From positions 1 to 64,000 of the forward strand of contig NZ_CAMLJQ010000020.1 in the NCBI RefSeq assembly GCF_946480305.1: a stretch of DNA of 64,000 nucleotides. The letters run 5' to 3'. The first letter of the stretch is position 1. Each line of letters opens with the position of its first letter. This DNA comes from an uncultured Caldimonas sp. (GTDB taxonomy: Bacteria; Pseudomonadota; Gammaproteobacteria; Burkholderiales; Burkholderiaceae). Positions 27,327 through 37,260 of the stretch are shown here, piece after piece. The notes beneath the pieces were generated by a model. That model was given only the letters and a program-made list of their open reading frames with translations. It had not been told where the DNA came from and ran no database searches. Both the position numbers and the translations under genes were made by a program.

Positions 27327-28121
27327 ATGCCTCGCTTTGCTGCCAACCTGTCGATGCTCTATGCGGAGCACGAGTTCCTCGACCGTTTTGCTGCTGCGGC
27401 GCGAGATGATTTTCGCGCGGTGGAGTTTCTTTTCCCCTACGAGTATTCGGTGTCGTTGTTGCGCGACCGGCTCACGGCCCACGGCTTGACGCAGGTGTTG
27501 TTCAATGCGCCGCCGGGCGATTGGGCTGCCGGCGAACGGGGCCTGGCCTGCCTGCCGGGGCGCGAGGCGGAATTCCGCGCGGGCATCGAGCGGGCGCTCG
27601 ACTATGCGCACGGGCTGCAGTGCGAGCGCGTGCACGTGATGGCCGGCATCGTGCCGGCGGGGTGCGAGCGCGCCGAGGTTCAATCGCTGTACGTCGACAA
27701 CCTCGCATGGGCGGCGGCCCATGCGCAAACGGCGAACGTGCAGATCACGATCGAGCCGATCAACCTGCGCGACATGCCGGGATACTTCCTGAACCGGCAG
27801 GACCATGCGCACGAGATCCTCGACCTGGTCGGCGCGCCGAACCTGAAGGTGCAGATGGACCTGTACCACTGCCAGATCGTGGAGGGGGACGTGGCGATGA
27901 AGCTGCGGCGCTACCTGCCGACCGGACGCGTCGCGCACCTGCAGATCGCGGGGGTGCCGCAGCGGCATGAGCCGGACGTGGGTGAGCTGCACTACCCCTA
28001 TCTGTTCGATGTGATCGACGAATTGGGCTACGACGGGTGGGTGGGGTGCGAGTACCGGCCGGCGCGAGGGGGCGAGCCGGGGGGGACGAGCGTTGGTTTG
28101 AGGTGGCGGGCGGGACGGTAG
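27327..28121 (+). CDS. hyi: Hydroxypyruvate isomerase / 2-oxo-tetronate isomerase family protein
   Basis: This is a 264-residue TIM-barrel sugar isomerase-like protein. The opening [21 protein letters not shown] and [16 protein letters not shown] are typical of the Hyi/OtnI family. Metal ligands fall in [16 protein letters not shown] (Glu), QMDLYHCQ (Asp, His) and [15 protein letters not shown] (Glu). The family interconverts hydroxypyruvate and tartronate semialdehyde or acts on 2-oxo-tetronates. Which one applies is uncertain because no glyoxylate carboligase or tetronate kinase gene lies beside it. It starts about 70 bp from the divergent sigma54-type promoter. Confidence 0.88.
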   Translation: MPRFAANLSMLYAEHEFLDRFAAAARDDFRAVEFLFPYEYSVSLLRDRLTAHGLTQVLFNAPPGDWAAGERGLACLPGREAEFRAGIERALDYAHGLQCERVHVMAGIVPAGCERAEVQSLYVDNLAWAAAHAQTANVQITIEPINLRDMPGYFLNRQDHAHEILDLVGAPNLKVQMDLYHCQIVEGDVAMKLRRYLPTGRVAHLQIAGVPQRHEPDVGELHYPYLFDVIDELGYDGWVGCEYRPARGGEPGGTSVGLRWRAGR

Positions 28122-28144
28122 GGCATCGTGGCATCGGCGCGGGC

Positions 28145-28241
28145 GGACGGCAGGGCGCGCAGTCGCAGGACTGTCCCCCGGCGCCGGCCGGGCGGCCGCC
28201 GCCTCCTCCTTTACGTCCTGCGACTGCGCGCCCTGCCGTCC
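28145..28241. repeat. Perfect 27-bp inverted repeat with 43-nt loop
   Basis: Bases 28145-28171 are the exact reverse complement of 28215-28241. The 43-nt spacer is itself extremely GC-rich (GGCGCCGGCCGGGCGGCCGC within it). The element lies in the 185-bp gap between the isomerase and the alpha/beta hydrolase. No T-tract follows on either strand, so it is not a standard terminator. No other copy was noticed in the window. It may be a mobile hairpin element or a structured RNA. Confidence 0.85.
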
Positions 28242-28306
28242 TTGGTGACCGTGGTTAGGGTGGAACCCCTGGTTCCGTACGGTCGTGCTCTCTACACTGC
28301 GCGCTC

Positions 28307-29170
28307 ATGAATCCGCTCGCCGTCACACCTGACTCCACGCTTGGCCAGCTCACGGTGGCCGATGGGACGCAACTCACGCTGCGGCTCTGGCCGGCACCTG
28401 AAGGACCAACGCGTGCGACAGTGCTGATCGTGCATGGGCTGGGAGAGCACAGCGGTCGTTATGAGCATGTCGCGCAGCGACTGCGACAGTGGGGCTTCGC
28501 GGTGGCGAGCTACGACCATCGAGGCCACGGGCGCTCGCAAGGCGCGCGCGGGGCGCTGAATCAGCCGGACGATCTGCTCACCGACCTCGCGGCGGTGATC
28601 GACCACCTGCGGGCGCAGGGCGCCGGGCCGCTGGTGCTGCTCGGGCACAGCATGGGCGGGCTGGTGGTGGGCCGTTTCGTGGCCGAGGCGCTGCGCGCGG
28701 TCGACGCACTGGCGATGTCGTCGCCGGCACTCGATGCGGGGTTGTCGACCCTCAACCGCGGCCTGCTGGCCGCTTCGCACGCGCTGGCGCCCAACCTGCA
28801 GGTGCCCAACGGGCTGAACCCGAAGTTCGTCTCGCACGACGAGGCGGTGGTGCAGGCCTATGTGGCCGATCCGCTGGTACACGACAAGGTCACCGCGAAG
28901 CTCGTTCGCTTCATCGTCGACGGTGGGTTGTACGTGCGCGAGCGCGCGGCGCAATGGACCGTGCCGACGTTGCTGATGTGGGCCGGCGACGACCGGCTCG
29001 TCGCGCCGGCCGGCAGCGCGGAGTTTGCCGAGCGGGCGCCGAAGGAGGTGGCCCATTGCCACCGCTTCGGCCACATGTTCCACGAGATCTTCAACGAGCC
29101 CGACAACGAAGCCGTGTTCGACGTGCTGCAGCCCTGGCTCGACCAGCGCTTTGCGCGTCAGGCGCACTGA
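28307..29170 (+). CDS. Alpha/beta hydrolase, lysophospholipase / monoacylglycerol lipase type
   Basis: This is a 287-residue protein of the serine-aminopeptidase S33/hydrolase-4 family. The nucleophile elbow is GHSMGGLV near residue 115, the catalytic Asp is probably in LLMWAGDDRLVAP and the His in RFGHMFHEIFNEP. YDHRGHGRSQGARGALNQPDDLLTDL is characteristic of monoacylglycerol lipases and bacterial lysophospholipases (PldB-like). No signal peptide is present. It probably acts on lysophospholipids or monoglycerides in the cytoplasm or at the membrane; the substrate is inferred. Confidence 0.88.
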   Translation: MNPLAVTPDSTLGQLTVADGTQLTLRLWPAPEGPTRATVLIVHGLGEHSGRYEHVAQRLRQWGFAVASYDHRGHGRSQGARGALNQPDDLLTDLAAVIDHLRAQGAGPLVLLGHSMGGLVVGRFVAEALRAVDALAMSSPALDAGLSTLNRGLLAASHALAPNLQVPNGLNPKFVSHDEAVVQAYVADPLVHDKVTAKLVRFIVDGGLYVRERAAQWTVPTLLMWAGDDRLVAPAGSAEFAERAPKEVAHCHRFGHMFHEIFNEPDNEAVFDVLQPWLDQRFARQAH

Positions 29171-29254
29171 CGACGCGGCCTTGGCGCCACCTGGCGCGCA
29201 CGCTGTCGGGCGGCGGCCTACACTCGTTGCTCCCCCTCCTGCCAGGAGCACGCC

Positions 29255-30730
<1,476 letters not shown>

Positions 30731-30737
30731 CGACCGC

Positions 30738-31622
30738 ATGAAGCTGCTGCGCTACGGCCCTCGCGGCCAGGAACGACCCGCATTGATCGACGACGCCGGC
30801 AGGCTGCGCGACCTCACCGGCGTGATCGCCGACATCACGCCGGAGACGCTGACACCCCGCGGCCTGGACGCCCTGCGTGCGCTCGACACGGCCTACCTGC
30901 CGCTGGTGGGCGAGCCGGGCCGCATCGCGCCACCGTGGAGCGGCATGGGCAAGTTCGTCTGCGTGGGCCTGAACTACGCCGACCATGCGGCCGAAGCGGG
31001 GCTGGCGGTGCCGAAGGAGCCGGTGCTGTTCATGAAGGCTACCAGCGCGGTGATCGGCGCGAACGATCCGGTCGTGCTGCCGCAAGGCTCGGTGAAGGGC
31101 GACTGGGAGGTCGAGCTGGGCGTGGTGATCGGCCAGCGGGCGCGCTACGTGAGTGAGGCCGAGGCGCTGCAGCATGTGGCCGGCTATTGCGTCGTCAATG
31201 ACGTCTCGGAGCGCGAGTTCCAGATCGAGCGCGGCGGCCAGTGGGACAAGGGCAAGGGCTGCGACACCTTCGGACCGGTGGGTCCGTGGCTGGTGACGGC
31301 CGACGAGGTGCCCGACCCGCAGGCGCTGGCGCTGTGGCTGGACCTCAACGGCGAACGCCGGCAAAGCGGCAGCACGCGCACGATGGTGTTCGGCGTGGCG
31401 CAGCTGGTGAGCTACATCAGCCGCTTCATGACGCTGTACCCCGGCGACCTCATCAGCACCGGCACGCCGCCCGGCGTGGGCATGGGCTGCAAGCCGCAGC
31501 CGCGCTACCTGCGGCCGGGCGACGTGATGCGCCTGGGGATCGCCGGCCTCGGCGAGCAGCTCCAGCGTGTGTCCGCGTGGGACCCGCAGCTGATCGACGA
31601 GCCGCCGGTGCGGCCCTGGTGA
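30738..31622 (+). CDS. Fumarylacetoacetate hydrolase family protein
   Basis: This is a 294-residue enzyme of the FAH family. The first part (residues 1-70) is the family's N-terminal extension. The catalytic core begins KFVCVGLNYADHAAEAG and carries the metal-binding acids in DWEVELGVVIG and YCVVNDVSEREFQ. The closing LISTGTPPGVGMG is also conserved. This subgroup includes 2,4-diketo-3-deoxy-L-fuconate hydrolases and ureidoglycolate-lyase-like enzymes, and the substrate cannot be chosen here. It lies 7 bp behind the M20 peptidase and probably shares its transcript. Confidence 0.88.
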   Translation: MKLLRYGPRGQERPALIDDAGRLRDLTGVIADITPETLTPRGLDALRALDTAYLPLVGEPGRIAPPWSGMGKFVCVGLNYADHAAEAGLAVPKEPVLFMKATSAVIGANDPVVLPQGSVKGDWEVELGVVIGQRARYVSEAEALQHVAGYCVVNDVSEREFQIERGGQWDKGKGCDTFGPVGPWLVTADEVPDPQALALWLDLNGERRQSGSTRTMVFGVAQLVSYISRFMTLYPGDLISTGTPPGVGMGCKPQPRYLRPGDVMRLGIAGLGEQLQRVSAWDPQLIDEPPVRPW

Positions 31623-31640
31623 GCCGGGCCGCGCAGGGCC

Positions 31641-32813
31641 TCACACCGCGACCGGTGTGCGGCGTCGCTGCACCGCGAGCCAAGCGATCGCGGCGGTGAT
31701 CAGCGCGATCGGCAGCAGCGACCCCCAGTTCAGCAACTCCCAACCCTGCGTCGTGATCAACGCGCCGGAGGCAAACGAGGTCACCGCAGTGGTCGTATAG
31801 ACCCAGAAGTCCATTGCCGCCTGCGCGGTGGTCTTTTCCTCCGGCCGGTAGGCCTCGGTCAGCAGCGTGGTGCCGCCCACGTAGAGAAAATTCCAACCCA
31901 CGCCGAGCAGCAGCAGCGCGGCCAGGAACTGCATCAGATCCACGCCCGACAGCGCCACCGCGATGCAGGCGAGGTTGAGCACCACACCGGCCGCCATCAC
32001 CGGCAGCACGCCGAAGCGCTTGATCAGGTGCCCGGTGAAGAAGCTGGGCACGAACATGCCGAGCACATGCCATTCGATGACCAGTGCGGTGCTCTCGAAC
32101 GGGTGCTTGCATTGCGCCATCGCGATCGGCGTGGCCGACATCAGCAGGTTCATCACGCCGAAGCCGAGCGCGGCGGCGGCCACCGCGACGATGAACACCG
32201 GCTGCCGCACGATTTCGCGCAGCGGCCGGCCGGGGTGGGCCGGATCGGGCTTGGGCAGCGCGGGGAACTCGATGAAGCTCAGCACCGCGAGCGACAGCAG
32301 CGCGACGACCGCCAGCGCCGCGTAGGCGCCGGCGAAGGGCACCGCCAGCCAGTCCTTGGTGCGGGTGGCGAGGTTGGGCCCGACCACCGCGCCGAGGATG
32401 CCGCCGGCCAGCACGAGCGAGATGGCCTTTTCCTTGAACGACGGCGCCACGAGTTCGACGGCCGCGAAGCGGTAGAGCGCCGCGTTGGCGTTGTAGTAGC
32501 CGGCCAGCGCCGTGGCACCCACCAGCAGCCAGAAGTTGCTGGCTGCCGCGGCAGTGGCGCACAACGCGGCGGTCAGCACGGCCACCACCAGGCCGAGCTG
32601 GAACGAGCGCTTGCGGCCCCAGGCGCGCTGCGTGCGCGCGACGAGCCCGGTGGCGAGTGCACTGCCGACCACATAGCCGGTGACCGGCAGCGTGGCCATC
32701 CACATCGTCGGGGCCAGGGCCAGTCCCACCAGCCCGTTGATGGCGATGAAGGTGACGTTGTTCGTCATGAAAAGGCCGCTGCACAGAGTCAGCAGCCAGA
32801 CGTTGCGGTTCAT
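31641..32813 (-). CDS. Major facilitator superfamily transporter
   Basis: This is a 390-residue membrane protein with about twelve hydrophobic helices. A long cytoplasmic loop after helix 6 carries PALPKPDPAHPGRPLREIVR. The A-type loop between helices 2 and 3 (LVARTQRAWGRKRSF) matches the MFS signature loosely. ATG 32813 has GGGAGG six bases upstream, better than ATG 32849. It resembles the uncharacterised YfcJ/MFS_1 drug-efflux-like group, but the substrate is unknown. It is convergent with the FAH-family gene and 51 bp from the rsmE stop. Confidence 0.85.
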   Translation of the reverse strand: MNRNVWLLTLCSGLFMTNNVTFIAINGLVGLALAPTMWMATLPVTGYVVGSALATGLVARTQRAWGRKRSFQLGLVVAVLTAALCATAAAASNFWLLVGATALAGYYNANAALYRFAAVELVAPSFKEKAISLVLAGGILGAVVGPNLATRTKDWLAVPFAGAYAALAVVALLSLAVLSFIEFPALPKPDPAHPGRPLREIVRQPVFIVAVAAAALGFGVMNLLMSATPIAMAQCKHPFESTALVIEWHVLGMFVPSFFTGHLIKRFGVLPVMAAGVVLNLACIAVALSGVDLMQFLAALLLLGVGWNFLYVGGTTLLTEAYRPEEKTTAQAAMDFWVYTTTAVTSFASGALITTQGWELLNWGSLLPIALITAAIAWLAVQRRRTPVAV

Positions 32814-32864
32814 GCTCGCCTCCCGGATGAGGCATGCAGTGTGGCGCAAGTAGTCAGGTCGTGC

Positions 32865-33590
32865 TCAGCGCAGGCCAAGCAGTGCAAGCGCCGCCAGCGG
32901 AGCGGTCTCGGCACGCAGCACCCGGGGCCCCAGGCTCGCGGCGTGGAAGCCGGCCTGCCGCGCGAGCGCTTCTTCGGCCTCCGACAAACCACCTTCCGGC
33001 CCGCTGAGGAAGATCGCCTCGCCGGCGACGGGCAGCGAGGCGAGGGGTAGGGCGTCCTGAAGGCTCAGCACCGCACGCAGGCCAGTGCCGGCGGGCAGGC
33101 TGCTGCACCAGTCGCGCAGTGCGCGCACGGGTGCGACCGCCGGCACCCGCGTGCGCCCGCTCTGCTCGCTGGCAGCGATGGCCACGCCCGCCCAGTGCGC
33201 CACCTTCTTGTCGGCCCGCTCTCCGGCCAGTCGCAGCACCGAGCGCTCGCAGACCAGCGGCTGGATCGTCGCGACGCCCAGCTCGGTGGCTTTCTCGACC
33301 AGCCAGTCCATCCGCTCATTGGCCGGCATGCCGACGGCGAGCGTGACCGCGACAGGCAATTCGCGATCGACCGGCTCATGCTGCAGCACTTCGACGTCGA
33401 CCTCGCTGCGGCCCATGCGGGACACGCGCGCGCTCCACTGGCCGCCGTCGCCGTTGAACAGCGTCACCGCGTCGCCAGGCTGCAGGCGCAGCACCTGCGC
33501 ATGGCGCGAAGGCCCCGGTGGCAGGGTCATCGTATGGCTGGCAGCCAGGGGAGCGGGGACGTACAGGCGAGGGGCGGATCGGGTCGACAT
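32865..33590 (-). CDS. rsmE: 16S rRNA (uracil-1498-N3)-methyltransferase
   Basis: This is a 241-residue SPOUT-family methyltransferase that modifies U1498 of 16S rRNA in the assembled 30S subunit. An N-terminal PUA-like part (residues 1-70; HAQVLRLQPGDAVTLFNGDGGQW) precedes the knotted SAM domain. Typical segments are KATELGVATIQPLVCERSV, AIAASEQSGRTRVP, FLSGPEGGLSEAEEALA and LGPRVLRAETAPLAALALL. The length agrees with E. coli RsmE (243). It is followed on the same strand by the MFS gene. Confidence 0.95.
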   Translation of the reverse strand: MSTRSAPRLYVPAPLAASHTMTLPPGPSRHAQVLRLQPGDAVTLFNGDGGQWSARVSRMGRSEVDVEVLQHEPVDRELPVAVTLAVGMPANERMDWLVEKATELGVATIQPLVCERSVLRLAGERADKKVAHWAGVAIAASEQSGRTRVPAVAPVRALRDWCSSLPAGTGLRAVLSLQDALPLASLPVAGEAIFLSGPEGGLSEAEEALARQAGFHAASLGPRVLRAETAPLAALALLGLR

Positions 33591-33717
33591 GGCGCGAGTG
33601 TGCCTCAGCCCCAGGGGCGTTCGCAGCGGTTGGGCACCCTGCCGGCCCCCTCCTTCCTGACGTGCGCTGTCAGGAGCGCTGCGCTACGCTGCCGGCATTT
33701 CCCACTTGCCAGGCCCC

Positions 33718-34851
33718 ATGAGCGACACCCCTGCCGCGCCCTTGCTGAAAGACGGCTTCAATGCTGCCACCGTGCGTTGGATCGCAGCTGGCGTCGGGGC
33801 CGCGCTCCCCCGCTTCGCAGGTGAGCGCTTCGTCGCGCAATGCCTCGAAGGCTTCGACGCCTTGAGCCTGATGGAGCGGGTGGCGCGCGTCTCGCAGGTC
33901 CTGTGCGCGCACTTGCCGGCATCGTTCGAGCAGGCCGTGTCGGTGCTGCTGCGGGCGATGGGCGAGCCAGGAGCGCCCTCGCGTGACGTGCAGGGTATCG
34001 CGGTGTTCCGATATGCGCCGTTTCTGCAGTTCGTTGCCGACGCCGGCATCGAGCAACCGGAGCGCGCGCTCGATGCGCTCGAATGGATGACCCGTCACTT
34101 CAGCGGCGAGTTTGCGATCCGGCCCTTTTTGCAGCGCCATCCGCAACTCACGCTCGAGCGCATGCAGCGCTGGTGCACCCATCCCGATGCGCGCGTGCGA
34201 CGCCTGGCGAGCGAAGGGGCGCGGCCGCTGCTGCCGTGGGCGCGGCGCGTGTCGCATCTCGTCGACGACCCCGCGCTCACGGTGCCGTTGATCGACGCGC
34301 TGGCGGGCGATGCCGACGAGGTGGTGCGCCGATCGGCGGCGAATCACCTGAACGACCTCAGCCGGCTCGACCCGGCGTTGGCCATCGAGGTGGCGCGGCG
34401 ATGGTTGGCCCGGGGGTTGATCGACGGCGAGCGCACCGTGAACCGCGGCTTGCGCACGCTGATCAAGCAAGGGCATGAGGAGGCGATGGCCATGCTCGGC
34501 TTCGCGGCCGACGCGGCCTTCGTGCTGCAGGGGCTCAAGCTGGACCGCAAGCGGGTGCCGATCGGCGGCAAGCTGGCGGTCCGTTTCGCGCTGCGCCGCG
34601 ATGACGGGCGAGGTGCCGCAGCCTGCGTCGATTACGCGGTCTGTTATGCCAGCGCCAACGGCCGCCCTCGACGCAAGGTGTTCAAGGGCGAAGTGCGGCA
34701 GGTGCAGCCGGGCCGCGTGGAGGCGTTCGAGCTGGTGCGCGACTTTGTCGTGCGCACCACGCGCCGGCTGTACCCGGGAGCGCACCGGGTGGAGATCCTC
34801 GTCAACGGCCGCGTGCTGGGTGGGGCCGACTTTCAGTTGACGGAGAGATAG
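33718..34851 (+). CDS. AlkC-like DNA alkylation repair protein (HEAT repeats plus Ig-like domain)
   Basis: This is a 377-residue protein. Residues about 20-260 are alpha-helical HEAT-like repeats of the AlkC/AlkD glycosylase superfamily. Signature blocks are EWMTRHFSGEFAIRPF, HPDARVRRLASEGARPLLPW and DADEVVRRSAANHLNDLSR. The last 100 residues are beta-rich (LKLDRKRVPIGGKLAVRFAL to VNGRVLGGADFQL) and match in position the Ig-like domain described for AlkC, which AlkD lacks. The family removes 3-methyladenine and related lesions without base flipping. Start ATG 33718 was chosen at MSDTPAAP. The 3' end overlaps the convergent MalZ-like gene by 19 bp. Confidence 0.82.
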   Translation: MSDTPAAPLLKDGFNAATVRWIAAGVGAALPRFAGERFVAQCLEGFDALSLMERVARVSQVLCAHLPASFEQAVSVLLRAMGEPGAPSRDVQGIAVFRYAPFLQFVADAGIEQPERALDALEWMTRHFSGEFAIRPFLQRHPQLTLERMQRWCTHPDARVRRLASEGARPLLPWARRVSHLVDDPALTVPLIDALAGDADEVVRRSAANHLNDLSRLDPALAIEVARRWLARGLIDGERTVNRGLRTLIKQGHEEAMAMLGFAADAAFVLQGLKLDRKRVPIGGKLAVRFALRRDDGRGAAACVDYAVCYASANGRPRRKVFKGEVRQVQPGRVEAFELVRDFVVRTTRRLYPGAHRVEILVNGRVLGGADFQLTER

Positions 34852-36593
34852 ACCGCCGACGAGCACGCGGGCAAGTGCAGCGTCGTCATGGCCCCGGCGT
34901 CGATGCCCTGCCCGCTGCCGTGTTCCCGCCAGCGTGCATGGCTGACCGGCAGCTTGCCGAGGTCGAGCGTGACGTCGGCCGCTGCACCACGGTTGACGAA
35001 CACCAGCGTGGCATGTGAAGCGTCATAGCGTGCGTAGCCGAACACATCGCCCTCGCAGACCAGCAGCTGATAGTCGCCCCGAGCCCATTCGCGTCGCTCC
35101 CCGCGCAGGTGCACGAGAGCCCGGTAGTGCTCGAACAGCGCCGTGTTCCAGCCCGCCCGATCCCACTCGAAGCAGCGGCGGCAGTCGGGGTCGGGGCCGC
35201 CTTCGAGACCGATCTCGTCGCCGTAGTAGATGCACGGCACGCCCGGATAGCTCATCAACAGCGTCACGGCGAGTTTCATCGCGGCGGTGTCGCCTCGCAG
35301 CAGCGTGAGCAGGCGTGGGGTGTCATGGCTGTCGAGCAGGTTCAGCTGCGCGAGCTGGTTGGCATACGGGATGGCGGCGCGCGCGCGGGAGAGCCATTGC
35401 TCGAATTCTTGCGTGGCGAGCGGCAGTGGCTGACCGTGACCGTCGACGCCTGCAACCCAGGCCCACACCGGGTGCGCGAAGCCGTAGTAGTTCATCGCGC
35501 CATCCTCCTGGTCGCCCTGCAGCCAGGGCGTGGCCTCGAAGAAGTGCTCGCCGATTAGGCACGCCTGGGGCACGAGCTGCTTCACCGCGGCGCGCATCTC
35601 CCGCATGTAGTGGGCGTTGTTCCATGAGCCGCGGCCTTCGCCGAGCATGTGCACGGCGTCGAGGCGCCAGCCGTCGATCGCATAGGGCGGTTTCAGCCAG
35701 TGCTGCAGCACCGAATCAGGTGCTGCATACATCGCCTGGCGTACGGCGGGTTGGGCGTAGTCGAGCACCGGCAACGTCGGGTAGCCCTTCCAGCCGCGCA
35801 CGCTGCCGTCGTCGTTGTAGGCATACCAATCGGGGTGCCGGTGGAACCAGGGGTGCTCGGCGCCGGTGTGGTTGACGACCGCGTCGAGCACGATCTTCAT
35901 GTGGCGCTCGTGCAGCGCCTCGCACAGCTGCTGCAGCGCAGCGTCGCCGCCCAGCGTGGGCTCGACGCGGAAGTAGTCGGCCGTGTCGTAGCGGTGATTG
36001 CTGGGCGAGGCAAACACCGGGTTCAGGTACAGCGCACTCACGCCGAGCTCGTGCTGCAGGTAGTCGAGCGCGGCCGTCACACCGGGCAGGTCGCCGCCGT
36101 AGAACACGTTGGTGGGGTGCTCGCGCGGCACCGGTTCGCCCCAGGCTTTCAGGATGGCGCCAGAGGCAAAGTCGACCGCTTGCGGCGGTGCGGGATCGGC
36201 GCGCCGGAAACGATCGGGGAAGACCTGATAGAACACCTGCTCGTACAACCACGCAGGCGGTGCGTCGTGCGGGTGGATGCGAAAGTGCACCCCTTCAGGC
36301 GGGACGTGCGGGTGCTGGCCGTCTCCCGCCAGCCACCGTTGACCGCGCGGCGTGGCCACCTTGAAGCAATAGCGGGTGACGCGGTTGCCGATGTCCCAGG
36401 GGAGCCACGCTTCGTGCACGGCATGGCCGCCGTCCATGCCTGCAGGTGTCATCCGGATCAGTTCTTCCTCGTTGTCCGGCAGCGTGCGCAGGTAGGCGGT
36501 CACGGGCGCATCACTGCGAACGAACAGGCGCACGCGGCAGCCGTGGGCGGAGGGTTCGAGCCAGGGGGCGATCTGGGGGTGCAGCAGGTCCAT
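34833..36593 (-). CDS. Glycoside hydrolase family 13 enzyme, MalZ-like maltodextrin glucosidase
   Basis: This is a 586-residue enzyme with an N-terminal carbohydrate-binding-like domain (residues 1-120) and a GH13 TIM barrel. The conserved regions are DAVVNHTG (I), GWRLDAVHML with the nucleophile Asp (II), IGEHFF with the acid Glu (III) and LLDSHDTPRLL (IV). FYGGDLPGVTAALDYLQHELGVSALYLNPVF is typical of maltodextrin glucosidases and neopullulanases. Length and domain order fit E. coli MalZ (about 605). No signal peptide is visible, so it is likely cytoplasmic and acts on short maltodextrins. The neighbouring TetR gene is 17 bp upstream on the same strand. Confidence 0.88.
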   Translation of the reverse strand: MDLLHPQIAPWLEPSAHGCRVRLFVRSDAPVTAYLRTLPDNEEELIRMTPAGMDGGHAVHEAWLPWDIGNRVTRYCFKVATPRGQRWLAGDGQHPHVPPEGVHFRIHPHDAPPAWLYEQVFYQVFPDRFRRADPAPPQAVDFASGAILKAWGEPVPREHPTNVFYGGDLPGVTAALDYLQHELGVSALYLNPVFASPSNHRYDTADYFRVEPTLGGDAALQQLCEALHERHMKIVLDAVVNHTGAEHPWFHRHPDWYAYNDDGSVRGWKGYPTLPVLDYAQPAVRQAMYAAPDSVLQHWLKPPYAIDGWRLDAVHMLGEGRGSWNNAHYMREMRAAVKQLVPQACLIGEHFFEATPWLQGDQEDGAMNYYGFAHPVWAWVAGVDGHGQPLPLATQEFEQWLSRARAAIPYANQLAQLNLLDSHDTPRLLTLLRGDTAAMKLAVTLLMSYPGVPCIYYGDEIGLEGGPDPDCRRCFEWDRAGWNTALFEHYRALVHLRGERREWARGDYQLLVCEGDVFGYARYDASHATLVFVNRGAAADVTLDLGKLPVSHARWREHGSGQGIDAGAMTTLHLPACSSAVYLSVN

Positions 36594-36610
36594 GGTGGGT
36601 CTGTGGGCAG

Positions 36611-37171
36611 TCAGTGGGCGAGCAGGCGATCGGGCAGCGCGCGCACGACGGCGCGGAACAGTTTCATGTCGTCGAGGGTGCGGGCCAGCACCATGGCACC
36701 CTCGATCTGGATGTAGGCGTCCAACGCGCGGGCCGCGGCCGTGCGCTTGTCGATGCCGCAGGCTTCGAGCAGCGTCGCCAGCTCGGTGAGCCCGGCGCGC
36801 ACACGTGCGGCGATCTGCGGGCCGAACACCCGGCGTGCGGCACCGTAGGTGAAGACGTTCATCAGCGTGAGCTGGTGCGTGCGGGTGTGCACCTCGTCGA
36901 TCGCCGCGAACATGCCGCGGATCTTTTCCTCGGGAGGCAGCTCGCGTTCGAGCAGTGCACCGATGTGTTCTGCGCCCCACCGGTCGGAGTGCTGCAGCAC
37001 GGCCTCGGCCATCTGCTCCTTGCCGCCGGGGAAGTGGTGATACAGGCTGGCCTTGCCCAGCCCGGTGGCCGCCGAGATGACCGCGAGCGTCGCGCCGTCG
37101 TAACCGTATTCATAGAACACGTCGACGAGCTTCTCGATCATTTCTTCTCGGCTGAGCAGGGCGCGGCTCAT
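36611..37171 (-). CDS. TetR-family transcriptional repressor
   Basis: This is a 186-residue regulator. The N-terminal helix-turn-helix covers about residues 8-55 (IEKLVDVFYEYGYDGATLAVISAATGLGKASLYHHF). The C-terminal ligand domain resembles the LmrA/YxaF-type C-terminal group. A perfect palindrome TACCGA-ACGA-TCGGTA (37221-37236) lies in the divergent gap and is the likely operator for both this gene and the AGE-family gene. The MalZ-like gene follows 17 bp downstream, so it may be co-transcribed and share control. The inducer is unknown. Confidence 0.88.
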   Translation of the reverse strand: MSRALLSREEMIEKLVDVFYEYGYDGATLAVISAATGLGKASLYHHFPGGKEQMAEAVLQHSDRWGAEHIGALLERELPPEEKIRGMFAAIDEVHTRTHQLTLMNVFTYGAARRVFGPQIAARVRAGLTELATLLEACGIDKRTAAARALDAYIQIEGAMVLARTLDDMKLFRAVVRALPDRLLAH

Positions 37172-37220
37172 GGGGCAGGTCTTTCACGCGGTTGACGTCC
37201 GCGACTCGGTGGAAATACTA

Positions 37221-37236
37221 TACCGAACGATCGGTA
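37221..37236. promoter_or_regulatory. Palindromic TetR operator candidate
   Basis: TACCGAACGATCGGTA has perfect 6-bp arms with a 4-bp centre. It sits about 50 bp upstream of the tetR start and 25 bp upstream of the AGE-family start. TetR regulators usually bind such sites to block their own and the divergent promoter. Confidence 0.65.
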
Positions 37237-37260
37237 CAGTCATTCCCTGTTGGAGATTTC

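Noticed and set aside
28145..28241. Integron attC site or intrinsic terminator for the 27-bp inverted repeat
   Set aside because: No GTTRRRY/RYYYAAC core boxes, bulges or integrase are present, and no T-tract follows on either strand.
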